Shown here: piece after piece, positions 8,318 through 15,886 of the stretch
Numbering within the stretch: the stretch's first letter is position 1
How the letters are laid out: each line of letters begins with the position of its first letter
NCBI GenBank assembly: GCA_039030915.1
Contig: JBCCDG010000049.1
Location: 1-26,725, forward strand
Origin: Thermohalobaculum sp039030915
GTDB taxonomy: Bacteria; Pseudomonadota; Alphaproteobacteria; Rhodobacterales; Rhodobacteraceae
Direction: 5' to 3'
Length of the DNA stretch: 26,725 bases
Made by a program: the position numbers and the translations under genes
Notes under the pieces: model-generated
Database searches by the model: none
What the model was told of the DNA's origin: nothing
Seen by the model: the letters and a program-made list of their open reading frames with translations, nothing else

Positions 8318-9400
8318 ATGCTATACGAGCTGAGCGCCTTCAGCGACGGCGGCGATTTCTTCAATCTCTTCCGCTACATAACCTTCCGCGCGGGGGGAGC
8401 GTTCATCACGGCGCTCTTCTTCGGCTTCTTTTTTGGCCGGCGCATCATCAGGCTGCTCCGCCAGTTCCAGAAGAAGGGGCAACCGATCCGGGACGACGGG
8501 CCCCAGGCCCATGCGGCGAAGGCCGGCACGCCCACCATGGGGGGTGTGCTGATCCTCGGTGCGCTCCTCATCAGCACGCTTCTCTGGGCCCGGCTCGACA
8601 ACGGCTTCGTCTGGATGATCCTGATGGTCACGGCGGGCTTCGGGCTGATCGGCTTCGTCGACGACTATGCCAAGGTCTCGAGGTACACGGTGAAGGGCGT
8701 GAGCGGGCGGGTGCGGCTGGCGGCGGGCTTCGCAATCTCGGCCGCAGCCGCGGTCTGGTCGGCGCAGCTGCAGCCGCCTGAGCTGTCGAACCAGCTCGCC
8801 GTGCCGTTCCTGAAGGACGTGCTGATCCCGCTCGGCATTCTCTTCGTGCCCTTCGCGATGCTGGTGATCGCGGGGGCGGCGAATGCAGTGAACCTCACCG
8901 ACGGGCTCGACGGGCTGGCGATCATGCCGGTGATGATCGCGGCAGGCTCGCTCGGCATCATCGCCTACGTGGTGGGGCGCACCGATTTCACGGATTACCT
9001 GCAGCTCCATTACGTGCCGGGGACCGGCGAGACGCTGATCTTCTGCTCGGCGCTCATCGGCGGGGGGCTCGGCTTTCTCTGGTACAATGCCCCGCCGGCC
9101 ACGGTCTTCATGGGCGATACGGGCAGCCTGGCGCTCGGCGGGGCGCTTGGGGCCATCGCGGTCGCGTCCAAGCACGAGATCGTGCTGGCGATCATCGGCG
9201 GGCTCTTCGTGATGGAAGCGGTGAGCGTCATCGTGCAGGTGGCGAGCTTCAAGCTGACGGGCAAGCGCGTCTTCCGCATGGCACCCATCCACCACCATTT
9301 CGAGCAGAAGGGCTGGGCGGAGCCGACCATCGTGATCCGGTTCTGGATCATCTCGATCATCCTGGCCCTCATCGGGCTCGCGACGCTGAAGCTCAGGTAG
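8318..9400 (+). CDS. mraY: Phospho-MurNAc-pentapeptide transferase MraY
   Basis: MraY is the inner-membrane enzyme that transfers phospho-MurNAc-pentapeptide to undecaprenyl phosphate, giving lipid I. The 360-residue length and the run of about ten hydrophobic segments fit the family. Visible motifs are KAGTPTMGGVLIL, D115-D116 in GFVDDYAKV, N192-LTDGLDGL with catalytic Asp, FMGDTGSLALGG, and the histidine-rich loop PIHHHFEQKGW. It follows murF by 2 nt. A gene of unknown function starts 4 nt downstream. Confidence 0.97.
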   Translation: MLYELSAFSDGGDFFNLFRYITFRAGGAFITALFFGFFFGRRIIRLLRQFQKKGQPIRDDGPQAHAAKAGTPTMGGVLILGALLISTLLWARLDNGFVWMILMVTAGFGLIGFVDDYAKVSRYTVKGVSGRVRLAAGFAISAAAAVWSAQLQPPELSNQLAVPFLKDVLIPLGILFVPFAMLVIAGAANAVNLTDGLDGLAIMPVMIAAGSLGIIAYVVGRTDFTDYLQLHYVPGTGETLIFCSALIGGGLGFLWYNAPPATVFMGDTGSLALGGALGAIAVASKHEIVLAIIGGLFVMEAVSVIVQVASFKLTGKRVFRMAPIHHHFEQKGWAEPTIVIRFWIISIILALIGLATLKLR

Positions 9401-9404
9401 CGCC

Positions 9405-9869
9405 ATGACCAGACCCGACCCAGCGCTTACGGCCGATCGCTTCGCAGCGCTTCTCGCCGAGCGGGGCGTGCCGGCGGTGCGGGCCGGGCTCATGCTCGAT
9501 ACCGGTGGGCTCGACCCCGCGGATCCGGCGGACGAGGCGGCGTTTCTCGACGGCAGGGAAGGGGCCTGCGCGACGGCCTGGGACGAGACGTTGATCCTCT
9601 ACCAGCGCGAGGGCGAGGCGGCGGTGCATGTGCGCGGCGTTCCGGTCGATCGGCTGAGGCTCGAGGATGTACTGCGCCACTGGGCGCGGGTGACGGCCCC
9701 CGGCTTCGAGGTGGTGGCGCGTCCGGCGGAGGGCGTGGCGCTGTTGCTGGAGGCGCCTCATCCCGAGGGCGGCGCGATCCGGCTCCGCCTTTCCTATCAG
9801 GAGGACCCCGACGACCGGGGGGTCTGGGCCGCGCACGGGATCGTGCGGCGGCTGGAGCCGAGAACATGA
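9405..9869 (+). CDS. Unrecognised 154-residue protein between mraY and murD
   Basis: I do not recognise this family. The ATG lies 4 nt after the mraY stop, so it is cotranscribed and probably coupled. Third codon positions are strongly G+C as in its neighbours, which supports real coding. The protein is acidic and soluble, with no signal peptide, membrane segment or obvious catalytic motif. Notable stretches are RFAALLAERGVPAVRAGLML near the start, WDETLILYQREGEAAVHVRG in the middle, and IRLRLSYQEDPDDRGVW near the end. The alternation looks like a small alpha/beta protein. A copy of the intergenic repeat follows it. Confidence 0.75.
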   Translation: MTRPDPALTADRFAALLAERGVPAVRAGLMLDTGGLDPADPADEAAFLDGREGACATAWDETLILYQREGEAAVHVRGVPVDRLRLEDVLRHWARVTAPGFEVVARPAEGVALLLEAPHPEGGAIRLRLSYQEDPDDRGVWAAHGIVRRLEPRT

Positions 9870-9893
9870 GCGCGCCGTCTCGTGCGGGCGCGC

Positions 9894-9954
9894 CGTCGGA
9901 CGCCCCGTGCCGCAGCTTCGCTGCGCCGCCGGCCCGCCCGCCGGCCCGCGCCCG
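9894..9954 (+). repeat. Intergenic structured repeat, copy A
   Basis: First of three copies. Invariant block CGCCCCGTGC (9901-9910) is followed by a 6-bp hairpin CGCAGC-ttc-GCTGCG (9911-9925) and the invariant block CCGCCGGCCCGCCCGCC (9926-9942). It begins about 25 nt after the stop of the unknown gene and ends before the murD start. Similarity to copy C appears to continue to about 9972. Confidence 0.85.
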
Positions 9955-9987
9955 CGGATGCGGCGCCGACCTCTGCCAGAGGCGGCA

Positions 9988-11409
9988 ATGATTCCGGTAC
10001 GCTCCTATCCCGGTGCGCGGATCGGCGTGCTCGGGCTTGGCCGCTCGGGCCTTGCGACCGCAAGAGCGCTTGCGGCAGGCGAGGCGGACGCCGTTTGCTG
10101 GGACGACCGGGAGAGTGCGCGGGAGGAAGCGGCCGCGGAAGGCTTCGCGCTCGCCGATCTTTCCCGGCCACGGGAGGCTGAGACGCTCGCCCGGCTCATC
10201 GTCTCGCCCGGGATCCCGCATCTCTACCCCGAGCCCCATGCCGCCGTTGCCGCCGCATGGGAGGCGGGGGTGCCCGTGGACAATGATGTGGGCCTCTTCT
10301 TTCAGGCGATCGGGACGACGGGGGCGGACGTTCGGGTGGTGGCGATTACCGGCTCGAACGGGAAGTCGACCACGACGGCGCTCCTCAGCCATATCCTCGC
10401 GGCGGCGGGAAAGCCGGTGCAGACGGGGGGGAATATCGGTCGCGCGGTGCTGGATCTCGATCCGCCGGCGGATGGCGAGACCATCGTGCTCGAGCTCTCG
10501 AGCTATCAGACGGATCTCGCGCGGGCGCTGGCGCCGGAGATTGCGGTTTTTCTCAATCTCAGCCCTGACCATCTCGACCGCCATGGCGGGCTCGGCGGGT
10601 ATTTCGCGGCGAAGCGCCGGCTCTTCGAGGCGGGCGCGCCCGAGCGGATGGTAATCGGGATCGACGATGTGCATGGCCGGTTCCTGGCGAACACGGCGCT
10701 TGCGCAGGCCGAGCCGGGGCAGGGCAGCCCGCTGATCGAGGTCGCCACTACGCAGCGGCGGCGGGGCGAAGGCTGGTCGGTCTTCATGAACAAGCGGTTC
10801 CTGACCGAGTGGCGCCGCGGCGCCCAGGTCGCGGCCGTGGATATTGACGCGGCCCCTGCGCTTCGCGGGGCGCATAACCATCAGAACGCGTGCGCGGCCT
10901 GGGCGGCGGCACGGGCGCTGGGGCTAGGGCCCCGGGTGATCGAGCCGGCGCTCGCCTCCTTCCCCGGCCTTGCCCATCGGCTCGAGCGGTTGGGGCAGGT
11001 GGGCGGCGTCGTCTGCGTCAACGACTCGAAGGCGACGAACGCGGATGCGGCCGAGAAGGCGCTGCTGGCCTACGAGCGCATCCGCTGGATCGCGGGCGGG
11101 CAGGCCAAGGCGGGGGGCATCGCACCCCTGACACCGCTTATGGAGCGCGTGGCGAAGACGTATCTGGTCGGGGAGGCGGCGGCGCTCTTCGCCGAGCAGC
11201 TCGGTACGGCGCCCCATGCGATCTGCGGCACGCTGGAGGCCGCGGTCGGTGCCGCACTGGCGGAGGCGGCGCCTGGCGACGTGCTGCTCCTCAGCCCTGC
11301 CGCCGCGAGCTTCGACCAGTTCGCGAGCTTCGAGGCGCGGGGGGAGGCGTTCCGGAGGTTGCTCGCAGCGCGCGGGCTCGCGCCGATCGAGGGAGAGAGG
11401 GCGACATGA
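9988..11409 (+). CDS. murD: UDP-MurNAc-L-alanine:D-glutamate ligase MurD
   Basis: MurD adds D-glutamate to UDP-MurNAc-L-Ala in the cytoplasm. I chose the ATG at 9988: it gives the usual N-terminus (MIPVRSYPGARIGVLGLGRSG), has AGAGG upstream, and leaves the repeat outside the gene. The frame is open further up to a GTG at 9907, but that extension is low-complexity and encoded by the repeat. The 473-residue protein shows the dinucleotide-like loop VLGLGRSGLATA, the ATP loop G122-SNGKST128, LSPDHLDRHGG and NDSKATNADA. The stop overlaps ftsW (ATGA). Confidence 0.96.
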   Translation: MIPVRSYPGARIGVLGLGRSGLATARALAAGEADAVCWDDRESAREEAAAEGFALADLSRPREAETLARLIVSPGIPHLYPEPHAAVAAAWEAGVPVDNDVGLFFQAIGTTGADVRVVAITGSNGKSTTTALLSHILAAAGKPVQTGGNIGRAVLDLDPPADGETIVLELSSYQTDLARALAPEIAVFLNLSPDHLDRHGGLGGYFAAKRRLFEAGAPERMVIGIDDVHGRFLANTALAQAEPGQGSPLIEVATTQRRRGEGWSVFMNKRFLTEWRRGAQVAAVDIDAAPALRGAHNHQNACAAWAAARALGLGPRVIEPALASFPGLAHRLERLGQVGGVVCVNDSKATNADAAEKALLAYERIRWIAGGQAKAGGIAPLTPLMERVAKTYLVGEAAALFAEQLGTAPHAICGTLEAAVGAALAEAAPGDVLLLSPAAASFDQFASFEARGEAFRRLLAARGLAPIEGERAT

Positions 11410-12653
11410 CCGATATCGCGGGACGCGGCGGCCGGGTTTCCCTCGGCGAGCATACCGGCCTTGGCGCCATGCGCGGTGGCGGGGAGGCGGATGGCGGCAC
11501 GTTGCAGGGCTTCCGGCTGAACGCCGCCTTTGTTGCCGACTGGTGGCATACGATCGACCGATGGCTTCTGGCCGTGGTCCTGGTGCTGGTGGCGACCGGC
11601 CTGGTACTGGGCCTTGCCGCCTCGCCGCCGCTTGCGGAGAAGAACGGGCTTTGGACCTACCACTACGTGGTTCGCCAGGCGATCTTCGTGATCATGGGCC
11701 TGTGCATCGTGGTGACGGTCTCGACCATGCCCGTAGTCTGGCTCCGGCGGGGCGGCGTGCTGGCCTTCATCGCCTGTCTCGCCGCGCTCTGCGCGCTGCC
11801 CTGGTTCGGCACGGATTTCGGCAAGGGGGCCACGCGCTGGTACTCGCTCGGGTTCATGAGCGTGCAGCCGGCGGAGTTTCTGAAGCCGGCCTTCGTGGTG
11901 GCGGCCGCCTGGGTGATGGCGGGCAGCTTCGAGAGGGGCGGGCCGCCCGGGCGGGTGATCACGGGGATCTTCGCGACGCTGATCGCAGGCGTCCTGGCGC
12001 TGCAGCCCGATTTCGGTCAGGCGATGCTCCTGCTGGCGGTCTGGGCCTCGATGCTCTTCGTCTCCGGGGCGCCGATGGTGCTGCTGGTGGGGTTGGCGGG
12101 AGCGGTGACCGTGGCCGGGCTGGTGGCCTACGCGAATTCCGAGCATGTGGCGCGGCGGATCGACGGGTACTTCCAGTCGGAGGTCGATCCCCATACGCAA
12201 CTCGCCTATGCGGAGGCTGCGATCCGGGAGGGCGCGCTTCTGGGCGTGGGCCCTGCGCAGGGCTCGGTCAAATGGACGCTGCCGGATGCGCATACGGACT
12301 TCATCATCGCCGTGGCGGCGGAGGAGTTCGGGCTGGTGCTGACACTGGCGATCATCGGCTGCTTTCTCTTCATCACGCTGCGCGCATTGGGGCGCATCCT
12401 CGAGGAGCGCTGCATGTTCACGCGGCTGGCGGGCACGGGGCTGGCGGTAGCCTTCGGCCTCCAGGCCTTCGTGAACCTCGCGGTCGCCATCCGGCTTCTG
12501 CCCGCGAAGGGTATGACCCTGCCCTTCATCAGCTATGGCGGCTCCTCGATGATGGCGGCGGCCGTCGCAATGGGCGTGCTCTTGGCACTGACACGGACGC
12601 GGCCGCAGGATCCGGCCTCCATGCTGCGTGCTGAGATCGACGGCGCGCGCTGA
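11406..12653 (+). CDS. ftsW: Septal peptidoglycan polymerase FtsW
   Basis: FtsW is the SEDS-family glycosyltransferase that polymerises lipid II at the septum in complex with FtsI. The 415-residue protein has a hydrophilic N-terminus of about 55 residues, somewhat long for the family, then about ten membrane segments. SEDS motifs are clear: PAEFLKPAFVV, PDFGQAMLLLAVW with the conserved Asp, WTLPDAHTDFIIAVAAEEFG, and LLPAKGMTLPFISYGGSS. The ATG overlaps the murD stop (ATGA). The downstream gap holds copy B of the intergenic repeat. Confidence 0.96.
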   Translation: MTDIAGRGGRVSLGEHTGLGAMRGGGEADGGTLQGFRLNAAFVADWWHTIDRWLLAVVLVLVATGLVLGLAASPPLAEKNGLWTYHYVVRQAIFVIMGLCIVVTVSTMPVVWLRRGGVLAFIACLAALCALPWFGTDFGKGATRWYSLGFMSVQPAEFLKPAFVVAAAWVMAGSFERGGPPGRVITGIFATLIAGVLALQPDFGQAMLLLAVWASMLFVSGAPMVLLVGLAGAVTVAGLVAYANSEHVARRIDGYFQSEVDPHTQLAYAEAAIREGALLGVGPAQGSVKWTLPDAHTDFIIAVAAEEFGLVLTLAIIGCFLFITLRALGRILEERCMFTRLAGTGLAVAFGLQAFVNLAVAIRLLPAKGMTLPFISYGGSSMMAAAVAMGVLLALTRTRPQDPASMLRAEIDGAR

Positions 12654-12667
12654 GGGGGACGGGCGCG

Positions 12668-12730
12668 GCTGACGTGCGCCCCGTGCTGCGCCTTCGGCGC
12701 ACCGCCGGCCCGCCCGCCAGCCACGCGCCC
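12668..12730 (+). repeat. Intergenic structured repeat, copy B
   Basis: Second copy, 14 nt after the ftsW stop. Block CGCCCCGTGC (12677-12686) is followed by the 6-bp hairpin TGCGCC-ttc-GGCGCA (12687-12701) and CCGCCGGCCCGCCCGCC (12702-12718). The stem differs from copy A but is fully paired. Bases 12707-12717 are also complementary over 11 nt to 12784-12794, directly before the murG ribosome site. Confidence 0.88.
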
Positions 12731-12807
12731 TGGAACGCGCCTGTGCCCGCGTCTTTCGCATGGCGCATGCCGCTGATAGGCGAGCGGGCGGGCCGCAGGA
12801 GGGTGTC

Positions 12808-13908
12808 ATGACCGCGCCGCTACTCGTCATCGCCGCCGGAGGAACTGGTGGTCATATGTTCCCGGCCCAGGCGCTGGCGGACGAGATGCTGGATCGGGGC
12901 TGGCGCGTGGCGCTCGCCTCGGACGCGCGGGGGGTGCGCTATGCCGGCGGCTTCGCCGACGCGGTCGAGCGGCTGGAGTTCGCCGCGGCGAGCCCGGCGC
13001 GCGGCGGGCTCATGGCCCGGCTCCGGGCGCCCTTCGTCATCTATCGCGGGATCAAGGCGGCGCGGGCGCGCTTCGGCGCCGATCGGCCGGCTGTCGTCGC
13101 GGGCTTCGGGGGGTATCCCGCATTGCCGGCGCTGGCAGCCGCCTGGACCATGGGGGTGCCACGGCTCATCCACGAGCAGAACGGGGTGCTGGGCCGCGTC
13201 AACAGGCTCTTTGCCCGGCATGTCGCGCGGGTGTGCTGCGGCACCTGGCCGGTAAGGAACCCGCCTCGGGGCGCGCGGCTCGAGCCCGTGGGCAACCCCG
13301 TGCGCCGGGCGGCCGTGGCGGCACGCGAGATGCCCTATCCAGAGATCGGGGGCACGCTGTCTCTCCTCGTTTTCGGCGGCAGCCAGGGGGCCAGCGTCTT
13401 CGCACGTCTCGTGCCGCAGGCGGTGGCGATGTTGCCGGAGGGGCTGCGCGCGCGCCTTCGCGTGACCCAGCAGGTGCGCGAGGGCGAGGAAGGGGCTGTC
13501 GGCGACACCTATCGCGCGGCGGGTGTCGCCGCAACGCTCGCGCCCTTCTTCGATGACATGCCGGACCGGATCGCAGCCGCGCATCTGGTGATCGCGCGAG
13601 CCGGGGCTTCGACCATCGCGGAGCTTGCCTGCATTGGCCGGCCGAGCCTGCTGGTGCCCTACCCGCATGCGATGGACAATCATCAGAGCGCCAACGCAGC
13701 GGCGTTGGCCGAGGCAGGCGGGGCGCGTATCCTGCCGGAGGCGGGGCTTACCGCGGAGGCGCTGGCGGCAGCGCTGCGCCGTCTCCTGGACGAGGCGCCG
13801 GCCGAGGCAGCGGCGATGGCTGCGGCGGCGCGGGCACAGGGGCGGCCTGACGCGGCCCGCCGCCTAGGAGATATTGTGCAGGAACTTCACCAAGGCGCGA
13901 AGGGTTGA
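12808..13908 (+). CDS. murG: Lipid II synthase MurG (GlcNAc transferase)
   Basis: MurG transfers GlcNAc from UDP-GlcNAc to lipid I on the cytoplasmic face of the membrane. The ATG at 12808 is preferred: AGGAGGG lies 4 nt upstream (12797-12803), and the glycine loop G11-GTGGH16 then sits where it does in the family. An in-frame ATG at 12760 would add 16 unrelated residues. The 366-residue protein has the GT-B motifs FGGYPALPAL, IHEQNGVLGRVN, VFGGSQGASVF and RAGASTIAEL...MDNHQ for UDP-GlcNAc binding. Confidence 0.96.
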   Translation: MTAPLLVIAAGGTGGHMFPAQALADEMLDRGWRVALASDARGVRYAGGFADAVERLEFAAASPARGGLMARLRAPFVIYRGIKAARARFGADRPAVVAGFGGYPALPALAAAWTMGVPRLIHEQNGVLGRVNRLFARHVARVCCGTWPVRNPPRGARLEPVGNPVRRAAVAAREMPYPEIGGTLSLLVFGGSQGASVFARLVPQAVAMLPEGLRARLRVTQQVREGEEGAVGDTYRAAGVAATLAPFFDDMPDRIAAAHLVIARAGASTIAELACIGRPSLLVPYPHAMDNHQSANAAALAEAGGARILPEAGLTAEALAAALRRLLDEAPAEAAAMAAAARAQGRPDAARRLGDIVQELHQGAKG

Positions 13909-13957
13909 TAGCCGGTAGGTGACCGAGCCGCTGCGAGAGCCCAGAAGGAGCCCGCCC

Positions 13958-15391
13958 ATGACGCCGCCGACCGCCCTTCCCGTCGATATCGGGCCCATCC
14001 ATTTCGTGGGCATCGGCGGCATCGGCATGTCGGGCATCGCGGAGGTCATGCTGAACCTCGGCTATACCGTGCAGGGATCGGACGCCAAGGCCTCCGCCAT
14101 CACCGAGCGGTTGGAGCGGCTGGGCGCGCAGGTCTTCATCGGGCAGCGCGAAGAGAACCTGGGCGAGGCCGGTGTCGTCGTGATCTCCTCGGCGATCAAG
14201 GCAGGAAATCCGGAGCTCGAGGCCGCGCGGGAGCGCTCGCTGCCCGTCGTGCGGCGGGCGGAGATGCTGGCGGAGCTCATGCGCATGCGCTGGAACGTCG
14301 CCGTGGCGGGAACGCATGGCAAGACGACCACGACATCGCTTTGCGCCGCGCTGCTGGATGCGGGCGGTGCGGATCCGACCGTGATCAATGGCGGGATCAT
14401 CCAGGCCTATGGCTCCAACGCGCGGGCAGGCGAGGGGCGGTGGATGGTCGTGGAGGCGGACGAGTCCGACGGGACCTTCGTGAAACTGCCGCCGACGATC
14501 GCGGTGGTCACGAATATCGATCCGGAGCACATGGATCACTACGGCTCGGTGGAGAAGCTGCACGCGGCCTTCGACGCCTTCGTGCACAACATTCCGTTCT
14601 ATGGCTGCCTCGTGGCCTGCATCGATCATCCGGAGGTGCAGGGGCTCATCGGGCGTGTCGATGACCGGCGGGTCGTGACCTACGGCTTCTCGCGCCAGGC
14701 GGATGTGCGGGGCGAGAACGTGCGCCACGAAAACGGGGGCGTCTGCTTCGATGCGGTCGTGCGCGGAAAGGATGGCGCGGAGGAACGGCTGGCGATCGCC
14801 ATGCGCATGCCGGGTGAGCACAACGCGCTAAATGCGCTCGCCGCGATTGCCGTTGCGCGCGAGCTGAAGGTTACAGGCGAGGAGATCGTCGGCGGGCTCG
14901 AGGGTTTCGAGGGCGTGAAGCGGCGGTTCACACGCGTCGGCAGCTGGCAAGGTGTCGAGATCGTCGACGATTACGGCCACCATCCGGTAGAGATCGCGGC
15001 GGCGCTGAAGGCGGCGCGGTCGGCGACCGAGGGCAAGGTGATCGCGATCCACCAGCCGCACCGGTTCTCGCGCCTTTCGGACCTCTTCACCGACTTCTGC
15101 GCCTGCTTCAACGACGCGGATGTGGTCGGGATCGCGGATGTGTTTGCCGCGAACGAGGCGCCGATCCCGGGCATCAGCCGGGATGCGCTGGTGGGCGGCC
15201 TCCGCGGCCATGGGCATCGTCATGCCCATGCGGTGGACGCACCCGAGGCGTTGCCGGCGTTCGTGGCCGAGCATGCGCAGCCGGGGGATCTCGTCATCTG
15301 CCTCGGTGCGGGCAGCATCTCGGCCTGGGCCAATGCGTTGCCGGACCAGCTGGCCGCGCTCGGCGACGCGCATGTGCGGCGGGCGGGCTGA
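13958..15391 (+). CDS. murC: UDP-MurNAc:L-alanine ligase MurC
   Basis: MurC adds the first stem-peptide residue, L-alanine, to UDP-MurNAc. I chose ATG 13958 because AGAAGGAG (13943-13950) is well spaced and the product starts just before the conserved GPIHFVGIGGIGMSGIAEV. An in-frame GTG at 13919 would add 13 residues. The 477-residue protein has the ATP loop AGTHGK122-TTTT, VVEADESDGTF, NIDPEHMDHYG, and the C-terminal DDYGHHPVEI. It lies 49 nt after murG. Copy C of the intergenic repeat follows 8 nt after the stop. Confidence 0.96.
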   Translation: MTPPTALPVDIGPIHFVGIGGIGMSGIAEVMLNLGYTVQGSDAKASAITERLERLGAQVFIGQREENLGEAGVVVISSAIKAGNPELEAARERSLPVVRRAEMLAELMRMRWNVAVAGTHGKTTTTSLCAALLDAGGADPTVINGGIIQAYGSNARAGEGRWMVVEADESDGTFVKLPPTIAVVTNIDPEHMDHYGSVEKLHAAFDAFVHNIPFYGCLVACIDHPEVQGLIGRVDDRRVVTYGFSRQADVRGENVRHENGGVCFDAVVRGKDGAEERLAIAMRMPGEHNALNALAAIAVARELKVTGEEIVGGLEGFEGVKRRFTRVGSWQGVEIVDDYGHHPVEIAAALKAARSATEGKVIAIHQPHRFSRLSDLFTDFCACFNDADVVGIADVFAANEAPIPGISRDALVGGLRGHGHRHAHAVDAPEALPAFVAEHAQPGDLVICLGAGSISAWANALPDQLAALGDAHVRRAG

Positions 15392-15398
15392 AGGGCTC

Positions 15399-15462
15399 GC
15401 TGTCGGGCGCCCCGTGCCGGTGTCTGCGACACCGCCGCCGGCCCGCCCGCCAGCCATCGCCC
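15399..15462 (+). repeat. Intergenic structured repeat, copy C
   Basis: Third copy, 8 nt after the murC stop. Block CGCCCCGTGC (15408-15417) is followed by a 7-bp hairpin CGGTGTC-tgc-GACACCG (15418-15434) and CCGCCGGCCCGCCCGCC (15435-15451). Bases 15441-15451 can also pair over 11 nt with 15378-15388 at the end of murC. Weaker similarity with copy A runs on to about 15482, where VOC-type coding sequence begins. Confidence 0.88.
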
Positions 15463-15541
15463 GCAGTAGCGCAGCGCGAACCTGGCGCTTGCGGGCGGGG
15501 AGATCCGCGCGATATTCGCGCGGCCGGTCCCGGAGCTTCCT

Positions 15542-15859
15542 GTGCGCGATGTCGTGGCCGCGCTGGCCGATTGCCGCAATCGGATGGGGTTCGAGATCGC
15601 CTGGCACAACGCGGCGGGGCGGATCGGGGCTTTCGTCCATGGCGACTGGGCCCTTTTCTTCCGAGAGATCGAGGGGGCAATCCGTCCGGCGGTGTGCTGG
15701 ATCCTCGCCGAGGATATCGACGGGATGTTTCGGGCGCGCTCCGAAAAGGGCGCGGAGATTGTCGAGCGCCTGGAGGACAGGCGCTTGGGTGCCGGGAAGT
15801 TCAGCCTCCGCGATCTGCGCGACCCGCTCATTCGCGTCCATCATGACCTCGATGCTTAG
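15542..15859 (+). CDS. VOC (glyoxalase/bleomycin-resistance) fold protein, possibly 5'-truncated
   Basis: The translation resembles small VOC-superfamily proteins: PELPVRDVVAALADCRNRMG opening one beta-alpha-beta unit, GAFVHGDWALFFREIEGAI in the middle, and GKFSLRDLRDPLIRVHHD at the end. No metal-ligand pattern of glyoxalase I is evident, so the substrate is unknown. The only standard start is the GTG at 15542, with GGAG six bases upstream; this gives 105 residues. Family-like sequence (AIFARPVPELP) continues in frame upstream to a TAG at 15467 with no ATG, GTG or TTG. The first beta strand is therefore either lost or started at a non-standard codon such as CTG 15482. The family call is from pattern recognition. 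Confidence 0.6.
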   Translation: MRDVVAALADCRNRMGFEIAWHNAAGRIGAFVHGDWALFFREIEGAIRPAVCWILAEDIDGMFRARSEKGAEIVERLEDRRLGAGKFSLRDLRDPLIRVHHDLDA

Positions 15860-15882
15860 CGGCCCCGCCGCCAGCGGGGCCG
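15860..15882 (+). promoter_or_regulatory. GC hairpin covering the murB ribosome site
   Basis: CGGCCCCGC (15860-15868) pairs perfectly with GCGGGGCCG (15874-15882) around a 5-nt loop. It starts one base after the VOC-ORF stop. Its 3' arm contains the only G-rich ribosome-site candidate for murB (GGGG at 15876-15879). It has no T-run, so masking of the murB start is more likely than termination; this is inferred. Confidence 0.5.
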
Positions 15883-15886
15883 TGTC

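Noticed and set aside
9907..9987. Upstream GTG start for murD
   Set aside because: The extra 27 residues come from the intergenic repeat, and ATG 9988 gives the expected MurD N-terminus.
9901..15451. CRISPR-like reading of the three repeats
   Set aside because: Copies are about 2.7 kb apart with whole genes between them, and their central stems vary; there are no short regular spacers or cas genes.
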